A DNA stretch of 7,293 nucleotides from Rhizobiaceae bacterium (GCA_028865845.1 JAGWJK010000197.1:1-7293); one strand, 5' to 3'; positions 1 through 7,293 are shown, counted from the first letter of the stretch. Numbers and translations: made by a program. Notes: generated by a model from the sequence alone, not told the origin.

Positions 1-1400
1 ATGCCGACGATCACACCAGTCTGACGCAGCTCAACGCCATCGTCGACCGGGTTATCAAGGCCGACGACCAGATCAACGATCTCATCAAGGCCGGCCAGAA
101 GGAAAAGGCGCTGGATCTGTCCCTCGGCGACGCCCATGCCGCAAACAGCGATCTCGACCAGAATATCGGCACGATGCTCGCTGCCGAGAAGCAGAAGATG
201 AAGTTCGTCGATGACGACACCGATGTGCAATATGCCAAGGTGCGTACGATGATGATGAGTGTCGCCGGTGGTTCTCTTATCCTGGCTGCGATCATCGCCT
301 ACTGGATCGCCAGCACGATCAGCAAGGGTCTCGCCCGCGCCAACACCGTGGTTCGCGATGTTGCCGAAGGCGACCTCACCAAGACCGCTGAAATCACCAA
401 TCGAGACGAAATCGGCGAATTGCTGGGCAACGTCAACGTCATGATCGAACGCTTGCGTGGAGTCGTCGCCGATGCGCTCGGTGCCGCGGACAACGTCTCT
501 TCGGGCAGCCAGGAGCTCTCGGCAAGCTCCGAGCAGGTGTCGCAGGGTGCAACCGAACAGGCCGCATCCGCAGAAGAAGCCTCGGCTTCGATGGAGCAGA
601 TGGCCGCGAACATCAAGCAGAACGCCGACAACGCAGCCCAGACCGAAAAGATCGCCCGTCAGTCGGCCAAGGACGCGGAAGCATCCGGCGATGCCGTCAA
701 CCGTGCCGTCGGCGCCATGCGGACGATCGCCGAGAAGATCGGTATCGTCCAGGAGATCGCCCGCCAGACGGATCTTCTCGCTCTGAACGCCGCCGTCGAA
801 GCCGCTCGTGCCGGCGAACACGGCAAGGGCTTTGCAGTCGTTGCCTCGGAAGTTCGCAAGCTTGCCGAACGGTCGCAGTCTGCCGCAGCCGAGATCAGCG
901 CCATGTCGGGCGACACGGTGAAGGCTGCCGCCGACGCCGGTGAAATGCTCGGTCGCCTGGTTCCCGATATCCGCAAGACGGCAGAGCTGGTTTCTGAAAT
1001 CAGCGCCGCCTGCCGCGAACAGGATATCGGCGCATCGCAGATCAACGAAGCCATCCAGCAGCTCGACAAGGTAACCCAGCAGAATGCCGGTGCCTCGGAA
1101 GAGATGTCGGCCACTTCGGAAGAGCTCGCCGCCCAGGCGGAAGAACTGCAGACCTCGATCGCCTTCTTCAAGGTCGACAATGCAAGTCACAAGCCTGTCG
1201 TCAAAAAGATGACGATGACCACGAAGACACCGGCCCGAAAGGTCGCGGTTGCACCGCCTACGGCCCGCCGCGCCGTCGCTGCCGCCGTCAATCCGTCGAA
1301 CACGGTTGCCGCCCAGCAGGCTCGCGCCAAAGGCTTTGCCCTCGATCTCTCGATGGGTGGCCCCGACGCCGGCGATGCGGACTTCCGCGAAAGCGCCTGA
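1..1400 (+). CDS. Methyl-accepting chemotaxis protein MCP1, 3' part (5' end outside window)
   Basis: This is a transmembrane chemoreceptor that signals to CheA through CheW. The frame is open from the first complete codon at base 3, so the ATG at 174 is internal and the true start lies upstream. Of the 465 codons visible, about 1-80 are the end of a helical periplasmic sensor domain (DDDTDV.YA..R just before the membrane, as in MCP3), and about 83-103 are the second transmembrane helix ([20 protein letters not shown]). A single HAMP domain follows at about 104-157, with EGDL and NRDEIGELL. The signalling domain has the invariant hairpin tip at about 251-291 ([37 protein letters not shown] region). 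Adaptation helices carry ASAEEASAS and [14 protein letters not shown] 44-residue Ala/Lys/Pro-rich linker leads to a conserved tail ending FRESA. Seen directly: frame, motifs and truncation. Ligand unknown. Confidence 0.95.
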   Translation, partial: ADDHTSLTQLNAIVDRVIKADDQINDLIKAGQKEKALDLSLGDAHAANSDLDQNIGTMLAAEKQKMKFVDDDTDVQYAKVRTMMMSVAGGSLILAAIIAYWIASTISKGLARANTVVRDVAEGDLTKTAEITNRDEIGELLGNVNVMIERLRGVVADALGAADNVSSGSQELSASSEQVSQGATEQAASAEEASASMEQMAANIKQNADNAAQTEKIARQSAKDAEASGDAVNRAVGAMRTIAEKIGIVQEIARQTDLLALNAAVEAARAGEHGKGFAVVASEVRKLAERSQSAAAEISAMSGDTVKAAADAGEMLGRLVPDIRKTAELVSEISAACREQDIGASQINEAIQQLDKVTQQNAGASEEMSATSEELAAQAEELQTSIAFFKVDNASHKPVVKKMTMTTKTPARKVAVAPPTARRAVAAAVNPSNTVAAQQARAKGFALDLSMGGPDAGDADFRESA

Positions 1401-1422
1401 GCGCTTCGCTCCTCAAGGTTCG

Positions 1423-1443
1423 CCGGGGCCGTCACGGCCCCGG
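1423..1443 (+). terminator. GC-rich hairpin after MCP1, possible intrinsic terminator
   Basis: A perfect 9-base-pair stem (CCGGGGCCG / CGGCCCCGG) with a TCA triloop begins 22 bases after the MCP1 stop codon. It is followed only by TTTC, so the U-tract is weak. It may terminate transcription or simply protect the 3' end of the message. Its placement matches a second hairpin after MCP2 and supports MCP1 being transcribed separately from MCP2. Confidence 0.5.
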
Positions 1444-1550
1444 TTTCAAGGCACGATCCTGAAGAGCGCAAGCTGGTCTTTGGAGAGGGTCCTTCCAGTC
1501 AGTAGGTGAAGCGTCCGGTTCGAAGAGACGCCGCTTCGCAAGCAATATCC

Positions 1551-1684
1551 CCAACGTGTGTATGCGTTGGCGTCGTGGTTCGCGGGATGTCCGGCCGCGG
1601 GAAGAGTGAATGGATCGCTCTTGTCGTTCTAGCTGCTCCCTCATGTCGGCACGACGCCCCCGCAATTTCGGGACGCCGGTCCGT
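1551..1684 (+). promoter_or_regulatory. Conserved leader element upstream of MCP2
   Basis: This stretch aligns colinearly with 3704-3829 upstream of MCP3. Bases 1551-1600 match 3704-3753 at about 34 of 50 positions without a gap. GTGAATGGATCG (1606-1617) matches GTGAATGCATCG, and GGGACGCCGGTCCGT (1670-1684) matches GGGATGCCGTCCGT with one gap. Two small inverted repeats fall at equivalent places: CCAACG/CGTTGG (1551-1570) and CCCG/CGGG (1659-1672). The second changes its innermost pair from G-C to T-A in the MCP3 copy while still pairing. It ends 40 bases before the start codon (37 in the other copy). It could hold the promoter, a protein-binding site or a structured 5' leader. No convincing -35/-10 pair is visible. 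Upstream of it, 1444-1550 shows nothing I can name. Confidence 0.45.
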
Positions 1685-1711
1685 ATCACCAGTTTTCCGT
1701 CTTTTGTCCTT

Positions 1712-1715
1712 GGGG
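1712..1715 (+). promoter_or_regulatory. Ribosome binding site of MCP2 (decides start)
   Basis: GGGG lies 9 bases before the ATG at 1725 but only 3 bases before the ATG at 1719. This spacing, and the match of the 1725 start (MRFSIKLKL) to the MCP3 start (MRFTIKLKL), favours 1725. The two candidates differ by only two residues (MS). Confidence 0.5.
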
Positions 1716-1724
1716 ATTATGAGT

Positions 1725-3647
1725 ATGCGTTTTTCCATCAAGCTAAAATTAGGATTGGCCTTCGGCGTCATGACGCTGCTTCTGATCGGCATCGCCGTCT
1801 TTGGCAGCACAAGCCTCGGCAAATTGAATGACGCCAATGGGGCGATGATCAATGGCCCCGTGAAGCGTCTGCAACTGGCGCTGAACGCCAATATCGCCGA
1901 AGTCAACGCCGTGCGCGCGCAGAAGAATGCGCTGCTGAGCAATGTCGATGCCGACACGAAGGGTTTCTATAAGGAAGCCGACGGCTATCTCGACACGATG
2001 TTTTCCAACGTCCAGGACGGCCTTGCGATCGCGTCGCCTGAAGGCAAGCCCTATTGGGAGAAGCTCGTCAGCCTCGGCACCACTTTTCGCCAGCGTTCAG
2101 CCGATTTGCAGGCGCTTGACGCCAAGGGCGATCAGGCCGGCGCGCAGGCGCTTTCCGTCGGCGAGCTGCGTGATCTGACCAATCAGATGACCGATGCAGT
2201 CAACAGCCTCATCGATGTGCAGAAGAAGGGCCTTGCCGCAACCGACGCCGCCAACGATCAGCTTTTCGCCGATACCAGGATGTTCCTGGCAGCTGCCTCC
2301 GGCATCGCGCTGATCATCGCGATCGGCGCTGCCTTCTGGATCACGCTCGGCATCAACAGAGGCCTGACCAAGGTTGCCAATATCGCCAAGGCCGTTGCGC
2401 TGGGCGATCTCAATCACAAGGTCGAGGTCAAGACCAACGACGAGATCAAGGACCTGATCGAGACCGTCAATATCATGACGTCGAACCTGCGTGACACGGC
2501 GGCCGTTGCCGACCGTATCGCCATGGGCGACCTTTCGGTCAACGTCAAGCCGCTGTCCGACAAGGACGTCCTCGGCCAGGCCATGGAGAGCATGGTCGCC
2601 AACCTGCGCGTCACCTCGGATATCGCCACACAGATCTCGAATGGCGATCTGATGGTCACGCCGAAGCCGCTTTCGGACAAGGATGTTCTCGGCCTTGCGC
2701 TTGAACAGATGGTCGAGCGCCTGCGTGGCGTGGTCGCCGACGCGATTTCCGCCTCGGAGAACGTCTCGGCCGGCAGCCAGGAACTCTCCGCGAGCTCCGA
2801 GCAGGTGTCGCAGGGTGCGACCGAGCAGGCCGCGTCGGCCGAGGAAGCCTCCGCTTCGATGGAGCAGATGGCTGCCAACATCAAGCAGAACGCCGACAAC
2901 GCCGCCCAGACCGAAAAGATCGCTCGCCAGTCGGCCAAGGATGCGGAAATTTCCGGCGATGCGGTGAGCCGCGCCGTCACCGCCATGCGCACGATCGCCG
3001 AGAAGATCGGTATCGTCCAGGAGATCGCCCGCCAGACCGATCTGCTTGCTCTGAACGCCGCTGTCGAAGCCGCCCGCGCCGGTGAACACGGCAAGGGTTT
3101 TGCGGTCGTTGCCTCGGAAGTCCGCAAGCTCGCTGAACGCAGCCAGTCTGCCGCCGCCGAAATCAGCGCCATGTCGGGCGATACCGTCAAAGCTGCTGCC
3201 GAAGCCGGCGACATGCTCGGTCGTCTGGTTCCCGATATCCGCAAGACCGCGGAATTGGTTTCCGAGATCAGCGCTGCCTGCCGCGAGCAGGATATCGGTG
3301 CCGCCCAGATCAACGAGGCGATCCAGCAGCTGGACAAGGTGACGCAGCAGAACGCCGGCGCTTCCGAGCAGATGTCGGCCACGTCGGAAGAACTCGCTGC
3401 CCAGGCGGAAGAGCTGCAGACCTCGATCGCCTTCTTCAAGGTCGACAGCATAAGTCACAAGGCAACCCGTGCGGTCGTCGCCAAGCTGCCGAAGCAGGCA
3501 AATCGTGCGCCGGCGGCCACTCAACGGCAGCCCAAGGCCGCAAAGCCGGTGGTGCACGCACAACAGGCCCGCGTGAAAGGCTTTGCCCTCGATCTCTCTA
3601 TGGGCGGTCCCGATGACGGCGATGATGAATTCCGGGAAAGCGCATAA
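1725..3647 (+). CDS. Methyl-accepting chemotaxis protein MCP2 with three HAMP units
   Basis: A complete 640-residue chemoreceptor. Transmembrane helix 1 is at about 9-29 and helix 2 at about 187-209. Between them is a mostly helical periplasmic domain of about 155 residues, which fits the four-helix-bundle (Tar-like) sensor class by length and composition. Ligand unknown. A canonical HAMP (about 208-257, LGDL and TNDEIKDL) is followed by two further 39-residue HAMP-like units (259-297 and 298-336), each with GDL and [10 protein letters not shown]. The signalling domain spans about 345-575, with its tip at about 433-473. Candidate adaptation regions are ASAEEASAS (near 370-379) and [13 protein letters not shown] (545-557). 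The latter has Gln549 where MCP1 and MCP3 have Glu. The only cysteine is Cys519. A 36-residue linker leads to the conserved tail (612-640). The start at 1725 was chosen by ribosome-site spacing and alignment with MCP3; 1719 is the alternative. Probably a tandem paralogue of MCP3, with its own leader. Confidence 0.95.
   Translation: MRFSIKLKLGLAFGVMTLLLIGIAVFGSTSLGKLNDANGAMINGPVKRLQLALNANIAEVNAVRAQKNALLSNVDADTKGFYKEADGYLDTMFSNVQDGLAIASPEGKPYWEKLVSLGTTFRQRSADLQALDAKGDQAGAQALSVGELRDLTNQMTDAVNSLIDVQKKGLAATDAANDQLFADTRMFLAAASGIALIIAIGAAFWITLGINRGLTKVANIAKAVALGDLNHKVEVKTNDEIKDLIETVNIMTSNLRDTAAVADRIAMGDLSVNVKPLSDKDVLGQAMESMVANLRVTSDIATQISNGDLMVTPKPLSDKDVLGLALEQMVERLRGVVADAISASENVSAGSQELSASSEQVSQGATEQAASAEEASASMEQMAANIKQNADNAAQTEKIARQSAKDAEISGDAVSRAVTAMRTIAEKIGIVQEIARQTDLLALNAAVEAARAGEHGKGFAVVASEVRKLAERSQSAAAEISAMSGDTVKAAAEAGDMLGRLVPDIRKTAELVSEISAACREQDIGAAQINEAIQQLDKVTQQNAGASEQMSATSEELAAQAEELQTSIAFFKVDSISHKATRAVVAKLPKQANRAPAATQRQPKAAKPVVHAQQARVKGFALDLSMGGPDDGDDEFRESA
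2499..2732 (+). repeat. Two tandem 117-base HAMP-coding units within MCP2
   Basis: Codons 259-297 and 298-336 of MCP2 encode successive 39-residue HAMP-like units sharing the frame GDL-x(5)[10 protein letters not shown] and a terminal M(V)xxLR helix. The second unit is nearly identical in protein sequence to the single extra HAMP unit of MCP3 (4644-4760). The first unit is more diverged, with [23 protein letters not shown]1 has neither. The repeat is clear in protein sequence and only partial at DNA level, so it is not a recent slippage duplication. Confidence 0.8.
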
Positions 3648-3667
3648 GCGCTAACCCAAGAAGACTA

Positions 3668-3691
3668 CCCGGAGCCGGCGTCGGCTCCGGG
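3668..3691 (+). terminator. GC-rich hairpin after MCP2, possible terminator or 3'-end stabiliser
   Basis: A perfect 10-base-pair stem (CCCGGAGCCG / CGGCTCCGGG) with a GCGT loop starts 20 bases after the MCP2 stop codon. It sits at the same place as the hairpin after MCP1, although the sequence differs. No T-run follows (ATCAACC), so it is not a textbook rho-independent terminator. It may be a weak terminator or an mRNA-end structure. Confidence 0.4.
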
Positions 3692-3703
3692 ATCAACCTA
3701 CGT

Positions 3704-3829
3704 CCAACGCATGCAGGCGTTGACGCCGAGAGTTGAAAGACGACCGTCCGCGGGGAAGTGAATGCATCGGTAGACCCGCCGAACGACCTTTCCCGAGCCA
3801 TGACCTCCCTTTGCAGGGATGCCGTCCGT
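3704..3829 (+). promoter_or_regulatory. Conserved leader element upstream of MCP3
   Basis: This is the counterpart of 1551-1684. It carries CAACGC/GCGTTG (3705-3722, six pairs) at the position of the first inverted repeat and TCCCT/AGGGA (3806-3819, loop TTGC) at the position of the second. CCGTCCGCGG, GTGAATGCATCG (3758-3769) and GCCGTCCGT are shared with the other copy in the same order. The rest of this 219-base gap, apart from the hairpin after MCP2 and the ribosome site, shows no gene. A promoter for the MCP3-cheW-cheR-cheB operon would be expected here, but I see no clear -35/-10 pair. Confidence 0.45.
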
Positions 3830-3854
3830 TTTTTAAAGAGCCTACTATCTCAAA

Positions 3855-3858
3855 AGGA
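3855..3858 (+). promoter_or_regulatory. Ribosome binding site of MCP3
   Basis: AGGA within CAAAAGGAAT lies 8 bases before the ATG at 3867. It fixes that ATG as the start and serves as the model for choosing the MCP2 start. Confidence 0.7.
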
Positions 3859-3866
3859 ATATTGAG

Positions 3867-5675
3867 ATGCGTTTCACAATCAAGCTCAAGCTGGCGCTCG
3901 CGTTCGGCTTCGTCATCGCCCTGCTCGTCGGCAGCGCGGCTTATGGCGTGGTGAGCCTCAGCACTCTGAACGATGCCATCGGCGAGATCGTCACCGGCCC
4001 TGCCGCAAGACTTGAAAAGGCGCAGGAGCTCGGCAATACGCAGCTTCGGATTGTGCGCGCCGAAATGAATATGGCGACCGCGACCTCGGCTGCCGATGTC
4101 GCCAAATATGTCCAGTCGAGCGATGTCGACCGCAAGGCCTTTGCCGACGGGATCGACTGGCTGCAGAAACATGTGGCGACCGAGGAAGGCAAGAAGAGCT
4201 GGGCCGACGTCGATGACACGGCGACACGCTTCTTCGCGCTCGACGACAAGATCCGTGCGCTTGCCACCGCCGGCAACGGCGCCGAAGCCGTTCACATCGC
4301 GACTGGCGACGGTCGTGATCTGGCCGACACCATGGAAAAGGCGACGGATGCGCAGATTACGGCCGACAGGGCCGAGATGACCAAGGCCGACGACGATACC
4401 GACGTGCTCTACGCCAACACCCGCAACTTCATTTTCGGCCTGACCGGCGCCGCCTTCCTCAGCGCGGTGATTGCAGCGTTCTGGATCGCTCTCGGCATCA
4501 ACAAGGGCCTGCACAAGATCGCGCAGGTTGCCGATGCGGTGGCGGTCGGCGATCTCGACCAGACCGTCGAAATCAATACCAATGACGAAATCAAGGATGT
4601 GGTGAAGACGATCAACGTGATGACGGCTAATCTGCGCAAGACGGCCGAAATCGCAACCCAGATCTCGAATGGCGACCTGATGGTCACGCCGAAGCCGCTT
4701 TCCGACAAGGACGTCCTTGGCCTGGCGCTGGAACAGATGGTCGAGCGCCTGCGCGGTGTGGTCGCCGATGCGATCTCCGCTTCCGAGAATGTTTCGGCCG
4801 GCAGCCAGGAACTCTCGGCAAGTTCTGAGCAGGTCTCCCAGGGTGCGACCGAGCAGGCCGCGTCGGCGGAAGAAGCTTCCGCTTCGATGGAAGAGATGGC
4901 CGCCAATATCAAGCAGAATGCCGACAATGCCGCCCAGACGGAAAAGATCGCACGCCAGTCGGCGAAGGACGCGGAAGCCTCCGGAGACGCCGTCAACCGG
5001 GCCGTCACTGCGATGCGCACGATTGCCGAGAAGATCGGCATCGTGCAGGAAATCGCTCGCCAGACCGACCTTCTTGCTCTCAACGCCGCCGTCGAAGCCG
5101 CCCGAGCCGGGGAACACGGCAAGGGTTTTGCCGTCGTCGCTTCGGAAGTCCGCAAGCTCGCCGAACGCAGCCAGTCCGCCGCCGCCGAGATCAGCTCGAT
5201 GTCGAGCGATACCGTAAAGGCTGCTGCCGAAGCCGGCGACATGCTGGGCCGTCTGGTGCCGGATATTCGCAAGACTGCGGAACTGGTCTCTGAGATCAGC
5301 GCCGCCTGCCGCGAGCAGGATATTGGTGCCGGCCAGATCAATGAGGCGATCCAGCAGTTGGACAAGGTAACGCAGCAGAATGCCGGTGCCTCGGAAGAGA
5401 TGTCGGCAACCTCGGAAGAACTCGCTGCCCAGGCGGAAGAGCTGCAAGCTTCGATCGCCTTCTTCAAGGTCGACACGACAAGCCGGCAGCCGGTGCGTAC
5501 CCCCGCGGCAAAGCCGGCCAAATCGGCCGGCCGGGCTCCGGCAGCAGCCGGGCGCCAGACGAAAGCGGCAAAACCGACAGTTCATGCACAGCAGGCTCGT
5601 CTCAAGGGTTTTGCCCTTGATCTCTCAATGGGCGGCCCGGATGCCGGCGACGCCGAATTCAAGGAAAGCGCATAA
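3867..5675 (+). CDS. Methyl-accepting chemotaxis protein MCP3 with two HAMP units
   Basis: A complete 602-residue chemoreceptor, first gene of the apparent MCP3-cheW-cheR-cheB operon. Transmembrane helix 1 is at about 9-31 and helix 2 at about 188-210. The periplasmic sensor domain of about 155 residues is helical and charged, ends in [12 protein letters not shown], and is only weakly similar to that of MCP2 beyond its first residues. A canonical HAMP (about 209-258, VGDL and TNDEIKDV) is followed by one extra unit at 260-298. That unit is almost identical to the third HAMP of MCP2. The signalling domain spans about 307-537 with its tip at about 395-435. In the first adaptation helix it has SMEEMAAN where MCP1 and MCP2 have SMEQMAAN. 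Cys481 is the only cysteine. A 36-residue Ala/Pro/Lys-rich linker precedes the conserved 29-residue tail (574-602) ending FKESA. Ligand unknown. Confidence 0.96.
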   Translation: MRFTIKLKLALAFGFVIALLVGSAAYGVVSLSTLNDAIGEIVTGPAARLEKAQELGNTQLRIVRAEMNMATATSAADVAKYVQSSDVDRKAFADGIDWLQKHVATEEGKKSWADVDDTATRFFALDDKIRALATAGNGAEAVHIATGDGRDLADTMEKATDAQITADRAEMTKADDDTDVLYANTRNFIFGLTGAAFLSAVIAAFWIALGINKGLHKIAQVADAVAVGDLDQTVEINTNDEIKDVVKTINVMTANLRKTAEIATQISNGDLMVTPKPLSDKDVLGLALEQMVERLRGVVADAISASENVSAGSQELSASSEQVSQGATEQAASAEEASASMEEMAANIKQNADNAAQTEKIARQSAKDAEASGDAVNRAVTAMRTIAEKIGIVQEIARQTDLLALNAAVEAARAGEHGKGFAVVASEVRKLAERSQSAAAEISSMSSDTVKAAAEAGDMLGRLVPDIRKTAELVSEISAACREQDIGAGQINEAIQQLDKVTQQNAGASEEMSATSEELAAQAEELQASIAFFKVDTTSRQPVRTPAAKPAKSAGRAPAAAGRQTKAAKPTVHAQQARLKGFALDLSMGGPDAGDAEFKESA

Positions 5676-5677
5676 TC

Positions 5678-6169
5678 ATGGCGACACCAGCTCTGGAAGC
5701 ACAGTTCGTTACCTTCAGCCTCGGGGAAGAAGTCTTTGCCGTTCCGGTCGAGGTTGTCCGTGAGATCCTCGATTATGCCGAGGCCTTCAAGATCCCGAAC
5801 GGCCCCGACTATCTGCTCGGCCTGCGCGACGTGCGCGGGCAGGGTGTGCCCACCATCGATCTCCGGCTGAAGCTTGGTCTTGCCAAGACCATTCCGACCT
5901 CGCACACGCGCGTGCTGGTGCTGGATGTTCCGATCGAAGGCCGCGTCCTGACGCTCGGCCTCGTCGCCGATCGCGTCTTCGAGGTTACACCCTTCCGGCA
6001 CGACCAGATCGAAGCCGCACCTGACATCGGCGTGCGCTGGCGGTCCGACTATATCGCCGGCGTGGTGCGTCGCGAAAATGGCTTCGTCGTGATCGTCGAT
6101 CTCGCCCGCCTTCTGTCGCGGGAAGACACCGTCGCGCTCGATCCGAAGCGTGCCGGCCAAGCTGCATAA
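5678..6169 (+). CDS. cheW: Chemotaxis coupling protein CheW
   Basis: A 163-residue single-domain CheW. This cytoplasmic adaptor links receptor tips to the CheA kinase in chemosensory arrays. The sequence shows the expected beta-rich fold pattern: FVTFSLGEEVFAVPVEVVREIL at the N-terminus (residues 10-31), LLGLRDVRGQGVPTIDLRLKLGL (46-68, equivalent to the usual GxxNLRGxxxPVIDLR segment, with Arg53 at the conserved Arg), LGLVADRVFEV (93-103) and IAGVVRRENGFVVIVDLARLL (126-146). The length is normal for the family. The ATG lies 2 bases after the MCP3 stop codon. The nearest Shine-Dalgarno-like sequence, AAGGA at 5661-5665, lies 12 bases upstream inside MCP3, so translational coupling to MCP3 is likely. 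No partner CheA is present in the window. Confidence 0.96.
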   Translation: MATPALEAQFVTFSLGEEVFAVPVEVVREILDYAEAFKIPNGPDYLLGLRDVRGQGVPTIDLRLKLGLAKTIPTSHTRVLVLDVPIEGRVLTLGLVADRVFEVTPFRHDQIEAAPDIGVRWRSDYIAGVVRRENGFVVIVDLARLLSREDTVALDPKRAGQAA

Positions 6170-6191
6170 GAATTCGTAAAGGAGTCGGGGA

Positions 6192-7048
6192 ATGGGGAAT
6201 GCCGCCGTTCAGGAAAGCCAGAGCATCGGGGACCGCATCAGCAAGCGGAATTTCGAGAAGCTGGCACGCTTTATCTATGATTACAGCGGCATCAAAATGC
6301 CATCGACGAAGCTGACGATGCTGGAGGGCCGGTTGCGCCGCCGCCTTCGCGCCACCAACATCACATCCTTCGACGATTACTGCGATTTCCTGTTCAATCA
6401 TGGCGGTCTGGAGCAGGAATCCGTCTATCTCATCGATGCGGTCACAACCAACAAGACGGACTTCTTCCGGGAAGGCAAGCATTTCGAATTCATGGAAACG
6501 GTGGCCCTGCCAACGCTTGCTCGTGCCGGCCACCGCCGGCTGCGTGCCTGGAGCTCGGCATGCTCGACCGGCGCCGAGCCCTATACGATGGCGATGGTGA
6601 TGGAGGAGTTTTCCGAAAAGCAGGGCGGCATGGAATATGCAATCCTGGCGACCGATCTCAGTACCGAAGTCCTGCAGGCAGCGAAGAACGGCTTCTATAC
6701 GGAGGACATGATTTCTCCGGTTCCCGTTGATCTGAAGCGCAAATACGTGATGACCCCGAAGGTGCCGGGCCGGCGTGAAGTGCGCATCACCCCGCGGCTG
6801 CGCTCCAAGATCGGTTTCGGACGGCTGAACCTGATGGACGAAAAATATGGGGTGGGCGACCCCATGCACCTGATCTTCTGCCGTAATGTCCTCATCTATT
6901 TCGACAAGCAGACGCAGGCCGGTGTTCTATCGCGGCTTTGCGATTGCCTGCTGCCGGGCGGTTACATGTTCATCGGTCATTCGGAGTCGATCACCGGCTT
7001 CGACTTGCCCCTGAAACAGGTTTCGAACACCGTCTTCCAGCGAATCTA

Positions 7049-7049
<1 letters not shown>
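6192..7049 (+). CDS. cheR: Chemotaxis protein methyltransferase CheR
   Basis: A 285-residue protein that transfers methyl groups from S-adenosylmethionine to receptor glutamates during adaptation. The N-terminal helical domain (about 15-85) includes the basic helix GRLRRRLR (47-53). The family motif TTNKTDFFRE is at 85-94. The SAM-binding segment WSSACSTGAEPYTMAM is at 120-135, with ATDLS (153-157) for the acidic cofactor contact. FCRNVLIYFD (229-238) and LLPGGYMFIGHSESI (253-267) complete the C-terminal Rossmann-like domain. AGGAG at 6180-6184, 7 bases upstream, supports the ATG, which lies 22 bases after cheW. The beta-subdomain loop (185-200) has about the length of the E. coli peptide-binding loop but lacks its glycines, consistent with the receptors lacking NWETF. 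That last comparison is from memory. Confidence 0.97.

Positions 7050-7293
<244 letters not shown>

Noticed and set aside
174..176. ATG at 174 as the start of MCP1
   Set aside because: The frame is open to the left edge and the upstream codons read as helical sensor-domain sequence like that of MCP3. A start here would remove most of the sensor domain and the first membrane helix.
1569..1658. Long-range 9-base inverted repeat GGCGTCGTG / CACGACGCC, arms 1569-1577 and 1650-1658
   Set aside because: A match of this length by chance is not improbable in a 300-base GC-rich gap, and the MCP3 leader has no counterpart.
1506..1724. Upstream extension of MCP2 to a GTG at 1506 (713 residues)
   Set aside because: The added 73 residues resemble no receptor N-terminus. 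The region aligns to the non-coding MCP3 leader with frame-breaking indels, and MCP3 starts at the equivalent MRF.
1610..1831. Small + strand open frame (73 codons) overlapping the MCP2 start
   Set aside because: It overlaps the MCP2 coding sequence in another frame and has no clear ribosome site or domain signature.
3720..3748. TTGACG at 3720-3725 as a -35 box
   Set aside because: At the 17-base spacing the -10 position reads ACCGTC, which is not promoter-like, and the MCP2 copy reads TTGGCG with no -10 either.
3806..3834. Small hairpin followed by a T6 run before MCP3, read as a transcription attenuator
   Set aside because: The stem is only 5 pairs and the T-run starts 9 bases after it. 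The MCP2 leader lacks the clean T-run.
3693..5585. Long minus-strand open frame (630 codons) opposite MCP3, with a similar one at 2097-3563 opposite MCP2
   Set aside because: Such frames arise from GC-rich codon use on the coding strand. Their resemblance to each other follows from the receptors being paralogues. The translations show no domain signature.
5985..6869. Minus-strand open frame opposite cheW and cheR
   Set aside because: It is the antisense shadow of two certain genes, with no recognisable motif.

Overview
The window is a stretch of a chemotaxis gene cluster, all on the + strand. The base composition is GC-rich, with strong G/C preference at third codon positions. The receptor signalling domains and the cluster order (receptors, then cheW, cheR, cheB) suggest an alphaproteobacterium of the Rhizobiaceae, most likely Rhizobium or a close relative. 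This assignment comes from pattern memory, not from a database search.

Layout: (1) 1-1400, the 3' part of a methyl-accepting chemotaxis protein gene (MCP1) that enters from outside the window. (2) 1401-1724, a 324-base gap with a strong GC hairpin just after the stop codon and a leader region before the next gene. (3) 1725-3647, complete receptor MCP2 (640 aa). (4) 3648-3866, a 219-base gap with an analogous hairpin and a leader that is visibly homologous to the one before MCP2. (5) 3867-5675, complete receptor MCP3 (602 aa). (6) 5678-6169 cheW, 6192-7049 cheR and 7062-end cheB (cut at the right edge), packed 2, 22 and 12 bases apart and read as one operon with MCP3. No cheA or cheY lies in the window. 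They would be expected beyond one of its edges, more likely downstream.

How the genes work together: the receptors sense something through periplasmic helical-bundle domains and relay it through HAMP modules to a nearly identical cytoplasmic hairpin. CheW couples that hairpin to a CheA kinase. CheR methylates and CheB demethylates or deamidates receptor glutamates for adaptation.

The most notable points are variations on this familiar theme, not an unknown system. The three receptors carry one (MCP1), three (MCP2) and two (MCP3) HAMP units while sharing an almost identical signalling domain. All end in a conserved 29-residue tail that is not the classical NWETF-type CheR tether. MCP2 and MCP3 share a conserved, probably structured leader. 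Several candidate methylation-region Glu/Gln positions differ between the paralogues.
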